Program-made: the position numbers and the translations under genes
In this document: piece by piece, positions 49,890-58,491 of the stretch
Numbering within the stretch: position 1 is the stretch's first letter
Layout: each line of letters starts with the position of its first letter
The notes under the pieces: model-generated
Databases searched by the model: none
Told to the model about the DNA's origin: nothing
What the model saw: only the letters and a program-made list of their open reading frames with translations
Assembly: GCA_963766725.1 (NCBI GenBank)
Contig: CAVYBK010000001.1
Coordinates: forward strand, 1-64,000
Length of the DNA: 64,000 nt
Source: DATEOR01 sp963766725
GTDB taxonomy: Bacteria > Actinomycetota > Thermoleophilia > Gaiellales > Gaiellaceae
Direction of reading: 5' to 3'

Positions 49890-52275
49890 CGAGGAAGCGC
49901 ACGTCCTGGGCGTTCTGCTCGATGAACTCGCGGCGCGGCTCGACCTGGTCGCCCATCAGCATCGAGAAGATGCGGTCGGCCTCGGCGGCGTCCTCGACCT
50001 CGACGCGCATCAGCATCCGGCGAGCGGGGTCCATGGTCGTGTCCCAGAGCTCGGAGGGATCCATCTCGCCTAGGCCCTTGAAGCGCGCGACCTGGATGCC
50101 CTCTTTGGCCAGCTCGAGCGTCAGAGACTTGAGCTCGTCGAATGCCTCGGCCCGGCGCGACTTCTTGCCGAGCGTGATCGTGAACGGAGGCAGCCCGACG
50201 ACCTCGGCGGCCTTTTCGTAGGCCTTGCGCAGACTCCCGTAGCTCGGCGAGCCGAACAGCTCCCCTGGCACGTCGACGTGGTTCGCCGCGCTCGTCGCGC
50301 GCTCGGTCACCTTGAGCCGGAACGAGTTGTCGATCCGCGCCTCGACCTCCTCGAGCTCGTAACCGTTCGTGTTCAGGTTGGGCAGCGCGCTTCGCGCGGT
50401 GCTGACGTCCTCGATAGCGTGCTCGACGAAGCGGTGCTCGACCGCGAAGTTCGCGGGCGAGGCGTAGTCGCGAAACTCGGAATTGACCTTGGCGAGCCAG
50501 CCGTCGAACTCGTTGAGCGACTTCGAGAACTTGCTCCACTTCGCCTCGGTGAACGTGAACGTCTGGCCGGTGCGATCTACGACCTCGATGTCCTTCACAC
50601 GCTCGCGGACGAGCAGGTCCTCGAACTGGGACTCCTTCTCGATGTAGACCTCACGGCTGCCGACCTTCACCCGGTAGAGCGGCGGCACGGCGATGTAGAC
50701 ATGGCCACCTTCGACGAGCTCGGGCATCTGCCGGTAGAGGAACGTGAGGATCAGCGTGCGGATGTGGGAGCCGTCGACATCGGCGTCCGTCATGACGATC
50801 ACGCGGTGATAGCGGAGCTTTTCCAGGTCGAACTCGTCCCCGATGCTCGTGCCGACGGCGGTGATGATCGACTGGATCTCGGCGTTCGAAAGCACCTTGT
50901 TGATGCGGTTCTTCTCCGAGTTGATGACTTTGCCACGCAGCGGCAAGATCGCCTGGAAGTGCCGGTCTCGCGCGTCGACGGCCGAGCCGCCGGCGGAGTT
51001 CCCCTCGACGAGGTAGAGCTCGGCCTCGGCCGGGTCCCGCGTCTGGCAGTCGGCGAGCTTCCCGGGGAGCGACGCGCTGTCGAGCGCACCCTTGCGGCGT
51101 GTGAGCTCCCGCGCCTTCCGGGCGGCCTGGCGCGCGTTTCGCGCCGCGATCGCCTTCTGGATCACCTGGCGGGCGTCGGTCGGGTTCTCCTCGAGGAACT
51201 CGGCGAGCTTCGCGTTCACGGCCTGCTCGACGAGCCCGCGCACCCACGGATTTCCGAGCTTCGTCTTCGTCTGGCCCTCGAACTGCGGGTCGCGAAGCTT
51301 GATGGAGATGACGCCTGCGAGCCCTTCGCGCACGTCCTCTCCCTCGAGGTTCTCCTCCTTGTCCTTCAGGAGCGCCTTGTCGCGAGCGTACTTGTTCAAC
51401 GTGCCTGTCAGCGCGGCCTTGAAGCCCGAGAGGTGTGACCCGCCCTCGTGCGTGTTGATGTTGTTCGCGAAGGAGAACACCGACTCGACGTAGGACGAGT
51501 TCCACTGCATCGCGATCTCGACGGTGCCGTCTTCGCTCTCCGACTCGAAGTAGACGATCCGCTTGTGGATCGGGTCCTTGCTGTCGTTGATGTACCCGAC
51601 GAAGTCGCGGATGCCGCCGTCGTACTTGAACTCGTACCGGTCGTCGCCCTCGCGCAGGTCCATGAGGACGATCGCCAGGCCCTTGGTCAGGAAGGCGGTC
51701 TCGCGGAGGCGCTGGACAAGCGTCTCGACGGAGAAATCGATCTCCTCGAAGATGTCCGCATCGGGCAGGAACGTGATCGTCGTCCCGCTCTCCTCGGTCT
51801 TCCCCGTGACCTCCATGTCGGCCTTCGGAACGCCGCGCTCGTACTCCTGGCGGTAGACCTTCCCGTCGCGGTACACCTCGGCGACGAGCCACTCAGAGAG
51901 CGCGTTGACGACCGAGACGCCCACGCCGTGCAGTCCGCCGGAGACCTTGTAGCCGTCGCCGCCGAACTTGCCGCCGGCGTGAAGCTTGGTGAGGACGACT
52001 TCGAGAGCCGGGCGTCCCTGGTCCGCCATGACATCGACCGGGATGCCCGATCCGAAGTCGCGAACGGTGACCGAGTTGTCGGGGTGAAGGGTGACTTCGA
52101 TGCGTTCATTGCGACCCGCAAGGGCCTCGTCGACGGAGTTGTCCACAACTTCGTAGACGAGGTGGTGGAGCCCGCGGGCTCCCGTCGAGCCGATGTACAT
52201 GCCTGGCCGAAGCCGAACGGGCTCGAGGCCCTCGAGAACAGTGATGTCTTTGGCTGTATAGGTGTTCTTCGCCAT
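49882..52275 (-). CDS. gyrB: DNA gyrase subunit B, long form
   Basis: 797 aa, ATG 52275 (a TTG one codon earlier is also open). GHKL ATPase: YEVVDNSVDEALAG (Asn, Glu), VRDFGSGIPVD, GGLHGVGVSVVNALS. TOPRIM: LYLVEGNSAGGSA (Asn where most GyrB have EGDSAGG) and MTDADVDGSHIRTL. Between PPLYRVKVGSREVYIEKE and ARFKGLGEMDPSELW lies an insertion of roughly 150-170 residues absent from about 640-aa Gram-positive GyrB and positioned like the insert of E. coli GyrB. The C-terminal end is intact. Confidence 0.97.
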
Positions 52276-52321
52276 CAAAAAAGCCCTGCTAATGGGCTAT
52301 TTCCGCGCCCAATGAAGTCTA

Positions 52322-52795
52322 TCAGATCGAGCGGTTGGAACCGGCCGCCAAACTGGCCTCGGCAGCCCGCGCGACTGCCTCTCGCAGATCCTGATTCTCG
52401 ATGCTCGCGGCGATCCGCGCGCCCTCGGCGCGATCGGCCTCGCTGACCTTCGGCACGGTCCGCTTCGAAGCTTCCACAGGTTCCGGTCCGGCCTCCGGAA
52501 GCGGGCCCGGAGCGAACCGCAGCTCGGCCGGGGCGGACTCGCCCAGACGCTGCTGCAAACGACCCAGGATCGAGGACGCGAGCTGCGTGAGCTCGAAGGC
52601 CCACGCGCTCGAGCTCGTGGAAACGTGGAGGCTTCCGTCTCGCGCAAGTCGCGCCGGCCACGCGTTCGCGGCGATTCCTACTCCCACGCACTCGGGCCAA
52701 GCGGCGACGATGTCCCCGAGCCCCGCGGCCGGCCCGAAGCGAGCGAGCTCGCGGCGCACCTCGTCCTCGATCGGCCGGAGCGGGCCGAATCTCAC
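52322..52795 (-). CDS. dciA: DciA-like protein (DUF721), replicative-helicase loader/operator candidate
   Basis: 157 aa, GTG 52795 overlapping the recF stop (GTGA). The N-terminal DUF721 domain (about 1-90) has the typical VVAAWPECVGVGIAANAWPARLARDGSLHVSTSSSAWA-like pattern of W, P and the L-x-V-x-x-S-S-S-A-W-A-x-E-L strand-helix. The C-terminal part is acidic and probably disordered. The position between recF and gyrB is the conserved actinobacterial one. DciA proteins interact with DnaB; that role is inferred by family. Confidence 0.85.
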   Translation of the reverse strand: MRFGPLRPIEDEVRRELARFGPAAGLGDIVAAWPECVGVGIAANAWPARLARDGSLHVSTSSSAWAFELTQLASSILGRLQQRLGESAPAELRFAPGPLPEAGPEPVEASKRTVPKVSEADRAEGARIAASIENQDLREAVARAAEASLAAGSNRSI

Positions 52796-53853
52796 GCCGC
52801 CACCTTCGCCGCTCCGGGAGTGACTTCGACGATCAGGTCCGGCTCGGCCACGCCCGGTTTGTGAGTCGCGGTGATCACCGTCTGGGCGCCGGCCGGCAGT
52901 TGAGCGAGGAGCGCGCCGCGCCGTTCGGTGTCGAGCTCGCTGAAGACGTCGTCGAGCAGGAGAAGCGGCGGCTCGCCCCTGCGATCGGCCAGAAGCTCCG
53001 CCTCGGCAAGGACGAGTGCGAGGACGGCCGTGCGCTGCTCTCCCTGTGAGCCGAAACCGCGTAGCTCGCGGCCGCCGGCGGTGATCGACGCATCGCGGAG
53101 GTGCGGGCCCGCACCGGTGACCGCTCGCTCGAGGTCGCGGGGGAGCCGCTCGTCCAGCTCCTCGACGGTGATGCCGGGACCGTCGTACGTGAGCAGAGCT
53201 CCCGTGAGGGCGAGCGACTCGGCGACTCCCGAGAACCCGGGGCCGAGGAGCGCCGCCAGCTCGGACCGCGCGGCGTCGAGCTCGGTCCCGAGCGCCGCCA
53301 CCTGCGCAGTCCAGGGCTCTACGGAGTCCAGGCCGGCCTCCCCGGCGCGCACCCGGCGAAGTGCGGCATTCCGCTGCGCCACAGCGCGGCCATAGGTCGG
53401 CGAGATCTCCGCACGGCTGGGGAAAACTCGGCCGAGCATGCGGTCGAGATAGGCGCGGCGGACGATCGGCCCGCCCTTGACGACCGCGAGGCGCTCAGGA
53501 GTGAAGGCGAGCGCGGCAAGCCTCGAGCGAAGCTCCTCGCCGCTCGCCAGCGCGGCGCCGTTCAAGCGCACCTCCCTCGCGGATCCGGACGCGAGGTCGA
53601 CCTGGGTCTCGAAGGAGCTCTGCGCGGACGTTCCTTGCAGTCGCACGCGCGCCGCGTTCTCGCCGAAACGGACAAGTCGTGGCTCCGAGCGGGTGCGCGG
53701 GGAGAACCCCTGCGCGCCGACGTGAAGCGCCTCCAGCAGGTTCGTCTTCCCGACGCCGTTGGGGCCGGTCACGAGGACCAGCCCGGGCACGAGATCGAGC
53801 TCGAGCTCGGCGTAGGAGCGGAAGTTCCGAAGCGAGACGTGCCCGACGATCAG
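52792..53853 (-). CDS. recF: DNA replication and repair protein RecF (CTG start proposed)
   Basis: SMC-like ATPase acting in gap repair, 353 aa from CTG 53853. Walker A TGPNGVGKTNLLEAL, signature GSQGEQRTAVLALV, Walker B LLLLDDVFSELD. The conserved first strand VSLRNFRSYAELELDL is encoded upstream of the first canonical start (GTG 53790). The only suitable codon is CTG 53851-53853, which overlaps the dnaN TGA as CTGA; starting at 53790 would delete part of the ATPase core. Overlaps dciA by GTGA. Confidence 0.93.
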   Translation of the reverse strand: MIVGHVSLRNFRSYAELELDLVPGLVLVTGPNGVGKTNLLEALHVGAQGFSPRTRSEPRLVRFGENAARVRLQGTSAQSSFETQVDLASGSAREVRLNGAALASGEELRSRLAALAFTPERLAVVKGGPIVRRAYLDRMLGRVFPSRAEISPTYGRAVAQRNAALRRVRAGEAGLDSVEPWTAQVAALGTELDAARSELAALLGPGFSGVAESLALTGALLTYDGPGITVEELDERLPRDLERAVTGAGPHLRDASITAGGRELRGFGSQGEQRTAVLALVLAEAELLADRRGEPPLLLLDDVFSELDTERRGALLAQLPAGAQTVITATHKPGVAEPDLIVEVTPGAAKVAA

Positions 53854-54992
53854 CCGGCGAGCCGGATCGGCATGATCAGGTACAGGAAGTCGTCCGACTC
53901 CCCGAGGATGAGCCCCGGCCTGAGCGGGCTGATGAGCTTGAAGCGCACCGCGTCGTCGGCCACCGATTCGAGGCCGTCGCGCAGGAACTCGGCGTTGAAG
54001 CCGATCTCGATCGTGTCGCCGGAGTACGACATGGGAAGCGACTCCCGCGCCTCGCCGACGTCCTGCGTCTGCGCGGAGACCGTGAGCTCGCCGCTCTCGA
54101 ACCGGAGCCGGAGCGGCGACTTCCGCTGCGCCATGAGGGACGCGCGACGGACGATCTCGACGAACTCGTCGCGCGGAAGCTGTATCTCGGCCTCGAAGGT
54201 CTCGGGGATGAGCTGCTTGTAGTTCGGGAACTGGCCGTCGATCCGCCGGGCGGTGAGCCAGACGTCGTCGACCCCAAAGACGATCTGGTTCTCCTGCACG
54301 CCGATCGAGATCGTCCCCGGCGCGCCGCCCTGGCCGATGCGCAAGAGCTCGGAGAGGGCGCGTGCCGGCACGATCGCCTCGAGCTCCTGCCCGGGCCCCT
54401 TGTCGAGCGCCGTCTCCTTCACGCTCAGGCGGTAGGAGTCCGTCGCGGCCATCACAAGCTTCTCGCCCTCGAAGCGGACGAGGATCCCGGTGAGGACCGG
54501 GCGCGACTCGTCACGGGAGGACGAGCGGCTGACGCGGGCGATGGTCTCGACGAAGGCTTCCTTGTCGACCGTGAACGCGGTCTCGGGATCGATCTCCGGA
54601 AGGCGGGGGAAGTCCTCGGCCGCGTACGTGTGCAGCTTGTAGGACGCCGAGCCGCACGTCAGCTCGGCGACACCCTCCTCGGCGCGATGGCCGATCGTCA
54701 CCTCGCCGGCAGGAAGAAGGCGCACGATGTCCACGAGCAACCGCCCCGGGACGACCACGGCGCCCTCGTCCTCGACCTGCGCATCGAGCGAAACCCGGAG
54801 CGAGATCTCCATGTCCGTCGCGGAGAGGTGGAGCTGGCCCTCGGCGGCGCGCAACATGATTCCCCCGAGGATCTGAACGCTTTGTGTGCGGGTCGACACC
54901 CCGCGGCCGGCGAGCTGAAGTTTGTCCGCGAGCTCGTCCCTACCGCACGTGACCTTCATCGTCGTACCAACAACGGTATCGATGCTTGTCAT
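53850..54992 (-). CDS. dnaN: DNA polymerase III beta sliding clamp
   Basis: 380 aa, ATG 54992. Three repeated clamp domains (about 12-130, 140-260, 265-380), with LSATDMEISLRV in domain 1, MAATDSYRLSVKE in domain 2 and the typical end SDDFLYLIMPIRLAG forming the hydrophobic peptide-binding pocket region. It has 11 extra residues before MKVTCGRDEL; an in-frame ATG there (residue 12) could be the real start. Separated from dnaA by the putative origin. Confidence 0.97.
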   Translation of the reverse strand: MTSIDTVVGTTMKVTCGRDELADKLQLAGRGVSTRTQSVQILGGIMLRAAEGQLHLSATDMEISLRVSLDAQVEDEGAVVVPGRLLVDIVRLLPAGEVTIGHRAEEGVAELTCGSASYKLHTYAAEDFPRLPEIDPETAFTVDKEAFVETIARVSRSSSRDESRPVLTGILVRFEGEKLVMAATDSYRLSVKETALDKGPGQELEAIVPARALSELLRIGQGGAPGTISIGVQENQIVFGVDDVWLTARRIDGQFPNYKQLIPETFEAEIQLPRDEFVEIVRRASLMAQRKSPLRLRFESGELTVSAQTQDVGEARESLPMSYSGDTIEIGFNAEFLRDGLESVADDAVRFKLISPLRPGLILGESDDFLYLIMPIRLAG

Positions 54993-55086
54993 TTAAAAAA
55001 ACCTCTTCGTAGTAATAGGGAGTGTGAACGACGGGGAAGACGGGGTGTTTCCGCATGGTTGCTGGGAATCGCCGGTGGACGGTTTT

Positions 55087-55095
55087 TGTGGACAA
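55087..55095 (-). promoter_or_regulatory. DnaA box (consensus)
   Basis: Minus-strand TTGTCCACA, an exact match to the high-GC actinobacterial DnaA box, in the dnaA-dnaN gap. Confidence 0.7.
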
Positions 55096-55102
55096 GGGGG
55101 AC

Positions 55103-55111
55103 TTGTCGACA
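55103..55111 (+). promoter_or_regulatory. DnaA box-like site
   Basis: Plus-strand TTGTCGACA, one mismatch from TTGTCCACA, 7 bp from the consensus box and in the opposite orientation, so the two face each other. Confidence 0.5.
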
Positions 55112-55170
55112 GGACGAGCTCGCCGCCCGCTGATGTCCCCAGCTTTCGCAAGGTATGCACAGGACGTTAT

Positions 55171-56508
55171 TCACCGGGGCTGCTTGATCCTCGCCGTGAG
55201 CTCCTGGACGAGGTTGTAGACGCTCCGGTCTTCCTGGATGAGCTTCGCGATCTTGGACGTCGCGTGGATGACTGTCGTGTGGTCGCGTCCGCCGAACTTC
55301 TTCCCGATCTTGGGCAGGGAGCTGTCGGTGAGCTCGCGGCAGAGATACATCGCCACCTGCCGGGGATAGACGATCTGCTGCGAGCGGCGATCGCCGGTGA
55401 GCTCCTGCATGGAGATGCCGAAGCGCTCGACGACTGCGTCCTGGATCCGCTCGACGGAGACCTCGGGCAGCTCGCCCTGTGGAAAGACGTCCTTGAGCAC
55501 TTCCTGAGCCAGCTCGACCGTCATCGGCCGGCCGGTGAGGGACGAGAAGGCGACGACGCGCGTGAGCGCGCCCTCGAGCTCGCGGATGTTCGTCGAGATG
55601 CGGCTCGCGATGAACGTGAGGACCTGTGTGTCGGGCACGTGGATCGCGTCCGTCTTCACCTTCTTCCTGAGGATCGCGATGCGGGTCTCGAGGTCGGGCG
55701 CCTGGATGTCCGTGATGAGGCCCCATTCGAACCGCGAGCGCAGACGCGCCTCGAGGGTCGCGATCGCGCGCGGCGGGCGATCCGACGAGATGACGATTTG
55801 CCGGCCGGCCTCGTAGAGCGAGTTGAAGGTGTGGAAGAATTCCTCCTGGATCCGCTCCTTGTGCTCGAAGAACTGGATGTCGTCGATGAGGAGCACGTCG
55901 TAGTGGCGGTAGCGCTGTTTGAAGCCCTCGATGCGCTTGTCGCGGAGCGAGTTGATGAAGTCGTTCATGAAGATCTCGCTCGTCACGTAGCGCGCGGAGA
56001 GGTTGCGCGAGTGCTCGCCGATGTAGCTCGCGATCGCCTGGAGGAGGTGTGTCTTTCCGAGGCCCGTGCCGCCGTAGATGAAGAGAGGGTTGTAGGCCTG
56101 GGCCGGCGCCTCGGCGACTGCGAGCGCGGCCGCGTGCGCGAAGCGGTTCGACGACCCGATGACAAAGAGGTCGAAGGTGTACTTCGGATTCAGGCCCTCG
56201 CCGAACCGCGCAGGCGGCGGAGACTCGAACTGCTGCGACTCGTCGAGCTCGCGCACCGCGAGTCGGACGGTGCGGTCGCTTCCCACCGTCTCGCGGATCG
56301 CGGCATGGATGAGGTCGAGGAAGTGATCCTCGATCCACGTGCGCGTGAAGTCGTTGGGCACGGCGAGAACGAGGTGCTCACCGCTGAGCTCGATCGGCTC
56401 CGTGTCGGCGAACCACGTCGTAAACGTCGATTCGCTCAGTGCGTCCCTGAGGCGGTTCGATACCTCGGTCCACAGTGATTCCGCGCTCAGTTCAGCAGGG
56501 CGTTGCAC
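55171..56508 (-). CDS. dnaA: Chromosomal replication initiator DnaA
   Basis: 445 aa, GTG 56508. Domain I about 1-80, a short linker, AAA+ domain III with Walker A YGGTGLGKTHLL (about 145) and Walker B VLLIDDIQFF, and domain IV with the DnaA-box-binding signature KFGGRDHTTVIHATSKI. The linker is short, so the protein is smaller than streptomycete DnaA. It is divergent from rpmH across a 392-bp gap containing more DnaA-box-like repeats. Confidence 0.98.
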   Translation of the reverse strand: MQRPAELSAESLWTEVSNRLRDALSESTFTTWFADTEPIELSGEHLVLAVPNDFTRTWIEDHFLDLIHAAIRETVGSDRTVRLAVRELDESQQFESPPPARFGEGLNPKYTFDLFVIGSSNRFAHAAALAVAEAPAQAYNPLFIYGGTGLGKTHLLQAIASYIGEHSRNLSARYVTSEIFMNDFINSLRDKRIEGFKQRYRHYDVLLIDDIQFFEHKERIQEEFFHTFNSLYEAGRQIVISSDRPPRAIATLEARLRSRFEWGLITDIQAPDLETRIAILRKKVKTDAIHVPDTQVLTFIASRISTNIRELEGALTRVVAFSSLTGRPMTVELAQEVLKDVFPQGELPEVSVERIQDAVVERFGISMQELTGDRRSQQIVYPRQVAMYLCRELTDSSLPKIGKKFGGRDHTTVIHATSKIAKLIQEDRSVYNLVQELTARIKQPR

Positions 56509-56635
56509 GCCGGCTTGTTGCTCCCTCCGCCAGAGTCCGGGAAGCGGCGATCATAGCAACGCCACCGAGGGCCCTCAACGCTTGAAAACATGCGGCTCGA
56601 TGCGCGAAAAACGGGGCCTGAGCAGGCAAATTCTT

Positions 56636-56669
56636 CCTTTCCACAGCAGTCTCCACAGCTGTGGAAAGG
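56636..56669. repeat. 11-bp perfect inverted repeat containing two DnaA-box-like sites
   Basis: CCTTTCCACAG at 56636-56646 and its exact reverse complement CTGTGGAAAGG at 56659-56669, separated by 12 bp that contain a further TCTCCACA. The arms each include a DnaA-box core, giving three near-contiguous sites with the outer two convergent. Confidence 0.6.
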
Positions 56670-56839
56670 TGGTGCGAGGCCTGTGGCCATGCGGTCTTTC
56701 GCCTGTGGATTTCCGCATTTGAAGATTTTGCGACATTGATCGTTCGGCCGCTCTGCCGGAGACCTCGCGCACGTCCGTTGCGGCCCTCCGGAGGTGCCGC
56801 GTGGCTCGGCCGAGCCACCGGCCGGGCGGCGGGCTTCTC

Positions 56840-56845
56840 TATACT
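56840..56845 (+). promoter_or_regulatory. Possible -10 element for the rpmH operon
   Basis: TATACT, one base off TATAAT, 55 bp before rpmH in otherwise GC-rich sequence. No good -35 hexamer is visible 16-18 bp upstream. Confidence 0.3.
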
Positions 56846-56900
56846 GGCCGGTGGCCGGCAGGGGCCGGCCGCATCCCGCCATCTTCTTCTCGCACCTCTC

Positions 56901-57035
56901 TTGAAACGCACCTTCCAGCCGAACGTTCGACGCCGGAAACGCCGGCACGGATTCCGGGCGCGGATGTCGACCCGCGCCGGCCGCGCGGTTCTCAAGCGCC
57001 GCCGCGCCAAGGGGCGCAAGCGTCTCTCGGCCTGA
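56901..57035 (+). CDS. rpmH: 50S ribosomal protein L34
   Basis: 44 aa, TTG 56901: KRTFQPNVRRRKRRHGFRAR then STRAGRAVLKRRRAKGRKRL, the complete very basic L34 sequence. The TTG start is fixed by homology; no strong Shine-Dalgarno is visible. First gene of the plus-strand origin operon, 6 bp before rnpA. Confidence 0.97.
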   Translation: MKRTFQPNVRRRKRRHGFRARMSTRAGRAVLKRRRAKGRKRLSA

Positions 57036-57041
57036 GCCGGG

Positions 57042-57398
57042 TTGAAACGTCGCCATCGCCTCTCTCGCTCACGCGACTTCGACGCCGTCTACCGGCACGG
57101 CCGCTCCACGGCCACGCGCTTTCTCGTCCTCTACGCCTTCCCGCGCGAGGAAGGTGACGACCTCGGTCCGCGCCTCGGCCTCGCCGTCTCGCGGCAGCTC
57201 GGGGGTGCGGTCGAGCGCAACCGGATCAAGCGGCGCCTACGGGCGGCGTTCGAGCAGATCGAGGACGATCTTCCCGTGGGCAACGACTACGTCCTGATTG
57301 CCAGGCCCGGCCTGGGCGAGGCGATCGAGAGCCGCGGGTTCGAGTGGCTCGGCGACCGCGTCGCCGAGGTCTTCCAGAAAGAGCGCGCGACGGCGTGA
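57042..57398 (+). CDS. rnpA: Ribonuclease P protein component
   Basis: 118 aa, TTG 57042. Basic protein partner of the RNase P RNA in 5' processing of tRNA. RLSRSRDFDAVYRHGRS at the N-terminus and the RNR motif ERNRIKRRLRAAF (about 63-75) are diagnostic. Overlaps yidD by GTGA. The RNA component gene (rnpB) is not in the window. Confidence 0.95.
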   Translation: MKRRHRLSRSRDFDAVYRHGRSTATRFLVLYAFPREEGDDLGPRLGLAVSRQLGGAVERNRIKRRLRAAFEQIEDDLPVGNDYVLIARPGLGEAIESRGFEWLGDRVAEVFQKERATA

Positions 57399-57655
57399 GC
57401 TCGGTCGCGATCCTCCTCATCCGCGGCTACCGCAGGGTCCTGTCGCCGTTCGCCGCCGCGACCGCGCTCGGCAACCCGCGCTGCAAGTACCACCCGTCCT
57501 GCTCGGCGTACGCGCTCGAGGCCTACCGCGAGTTCGGCTTCGTCCGCGGGACCGTGCTGGCCGCGTGGAGGCTCCTGCGCTGCAACCCGTGGAGCCACGG
57601 TGGAGTCGACTATGCGCGCGACCAGCGGATCTTCCCGCTCCGAGGACGCTCGTGA
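57395..57655 (+). CDS. yidD: Membrane protein insertion efficiency factor YidD
   Basis: 86 aa from GTG 57395 (GTGA overlap with rnpA). Contains the family block CKYHPSCSAYALEAYREFG with three conserved cysteines counting RLLRCNPWSHGG, and ends just into yidC. Amphipathic, membrane-associated, assists YidC insertion. The longer frame upstream lies within rnpA. Confidence 0.94.
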   Translation: MSSVAILLIRGYRRVLSPFAAATALGNPRCKYHPSCSAYALEAYREFGFVRGTVLAAWRLLRCNPWSHGGVDYARDQRIFPLRGRS

Positions 57656-58491
57656 TCTTCGCCATCGCCAACCCGCTCCGCCCGATCGAGAACATCATGA
57701 CGACGGTTCTCGAGTGGATCCACTCCACGATGGGCCTCCCGTGGGCGTGGGCGATCATCGTCCTCACGCTGATGGTGCGAATCGTGATCGTCCCGTTGAC
57801 GGTCAAGCAGATCCGCTCGATGCAGCATCTCCAGGCGCACGCCCCCGAGCTCAAGGCGCTGCAGCAGAAGTACAAGCACGACAAGCAGCGCATGAACGAG
57901 GAGGTCATGAAGTTCTACCGGGAGAACAAGATCAACCCGGCGGCCTCATGCCTCCCGGTCCTGATCCAGATCCCGGTCTTCATCTCGCTCTACTACGTGC
58001 TCAAGGACTTCGAGAAGGAGGTGTTCCCGCAGTACCCGGGCTCCGACCTCGGCTGGCTCGGGATCGTCCCGAACATCACGACGAGCATCACGGACCACTG
58101 GTCGGGCTGGCTCCTGCTCGCGATCTACGTCATCAGCCAGGTGGCCTCGACGTACTTCATGTCCACCACGATGGACCCGCGCCAGCGGTGGATCTTCATG
58201 GCCCTCCCGCTGGTGTTCGTCCTCTTCATCGTCAACGCGTCGTTCCCGGTCGGCCTCCTTCTCTACTGGGTGACGACGAACCTCTGGACGGTCGGCCAGG
58301 GGCTCGTGACGAGGCGGCTGATGCCGAAGCCGCAGGCCGCGCCGAAGCGCTCGTCGCGTACCCCGCCGAAGGAGATCGCCGCCGAAGACGGCGCGACCGC
58401 GGTCGGCAAGGCGGCCCAGCCCTCGCGGACGACTTCCGGGCCGCAACGTGTCAAGCGCCGGAAGAAGAAAGGCCCTCGGTCGAGGCGATGA
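57652..58491 (+). CDS. yidC: Membrane protein insertase YidC
   Basis: 279 aa, GTG 57652 overlapping yidD (GTGA). About five membrane segments: residues 18-45, 105-125 (CLPVLIQIPVFISLYYVL), 155-175, 185-205 and 210-235. The conserved cytosolic coiled region LQAHAPELKALQQKYKHDK follows TM1, and the Arg in the hydrophilic groove is probably that of VRIVIVPLTVKQIR. It lacks the large periplasmic domain of Gram-negatives. The basic tail KRRKKKGPRSRR probably contacts ribosomes. Confidence 0.95.
   Translation: MIFAIANPLRPIENIMTTVLEWIHSTMGLPWAWAIIVLTLMVRIVIVPLTVKQIRSMQHLQAHAPELKALQQKYKHDKQRMNEEVMKFYRENKINPAASCLPVLIQIPVFISLYYVLKDFEKEVFPQYPGSDLGWLGIVPNITTSITDHWSGWLLLAIYVISQVASTYFMSTTMDPRQRWIFMALPLVFVLFIVNASFPVGLLLYWVTTNLWTVGQGLVTRRLMPKPQAAPKRSSRTPPKEIAAEDGATAVGKAAQPSRTTSGPQRVKRRKKKGPRSRR

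Larger units (their letters stand above)
54993..55170. other. Candidate oriC segment between dnaA and dnaN
   Basis: A 178-bp non-coding gap in the classic actinobacterial oriC position. It has an AT-rich stretch at 54991-55017 (ATTTAAAAAAA and TAGTAAT), which could be an unwinding element. DnaA boxes are TGTGGACAA at 55087-55095 (exact reverse of TTGTCCACA), TTGTCGACA at 55103-55111 (8/9) and GTATGCACA at 55153-55161 (7/9); TTATTCACC at 55167-55175 (7/9) runs into the end of dnaA. It is short for an actinobacterial origin, so the region upstream of dnaA may also take part. Confidence 0.65.
56509..56900. other. dnaA-rpmH intergenic region with DnaA-box-like cluster
   Basis: The only gene-free stretch over 300 bp in the window. 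Between 56636 and 56713 it holds four 7/9 DnaA-box-like sites around a TCCACA core: CTTTCCACA 56637-56645, GTCTCCACA 56649-56657, and on the minus strand CTTTCCACA 56660-56668 and AAATCCACA 56705-56713. TGTGGCCAT at 56682-56690 is weaker. The AT content is locally raised (GAAGATTTTGCGACATTGAT near 56721). It may be a second origin module or a DnaA autoregulatory site for dnaA and rpmH. The remainder shows no gene. Confidence 0.55.
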
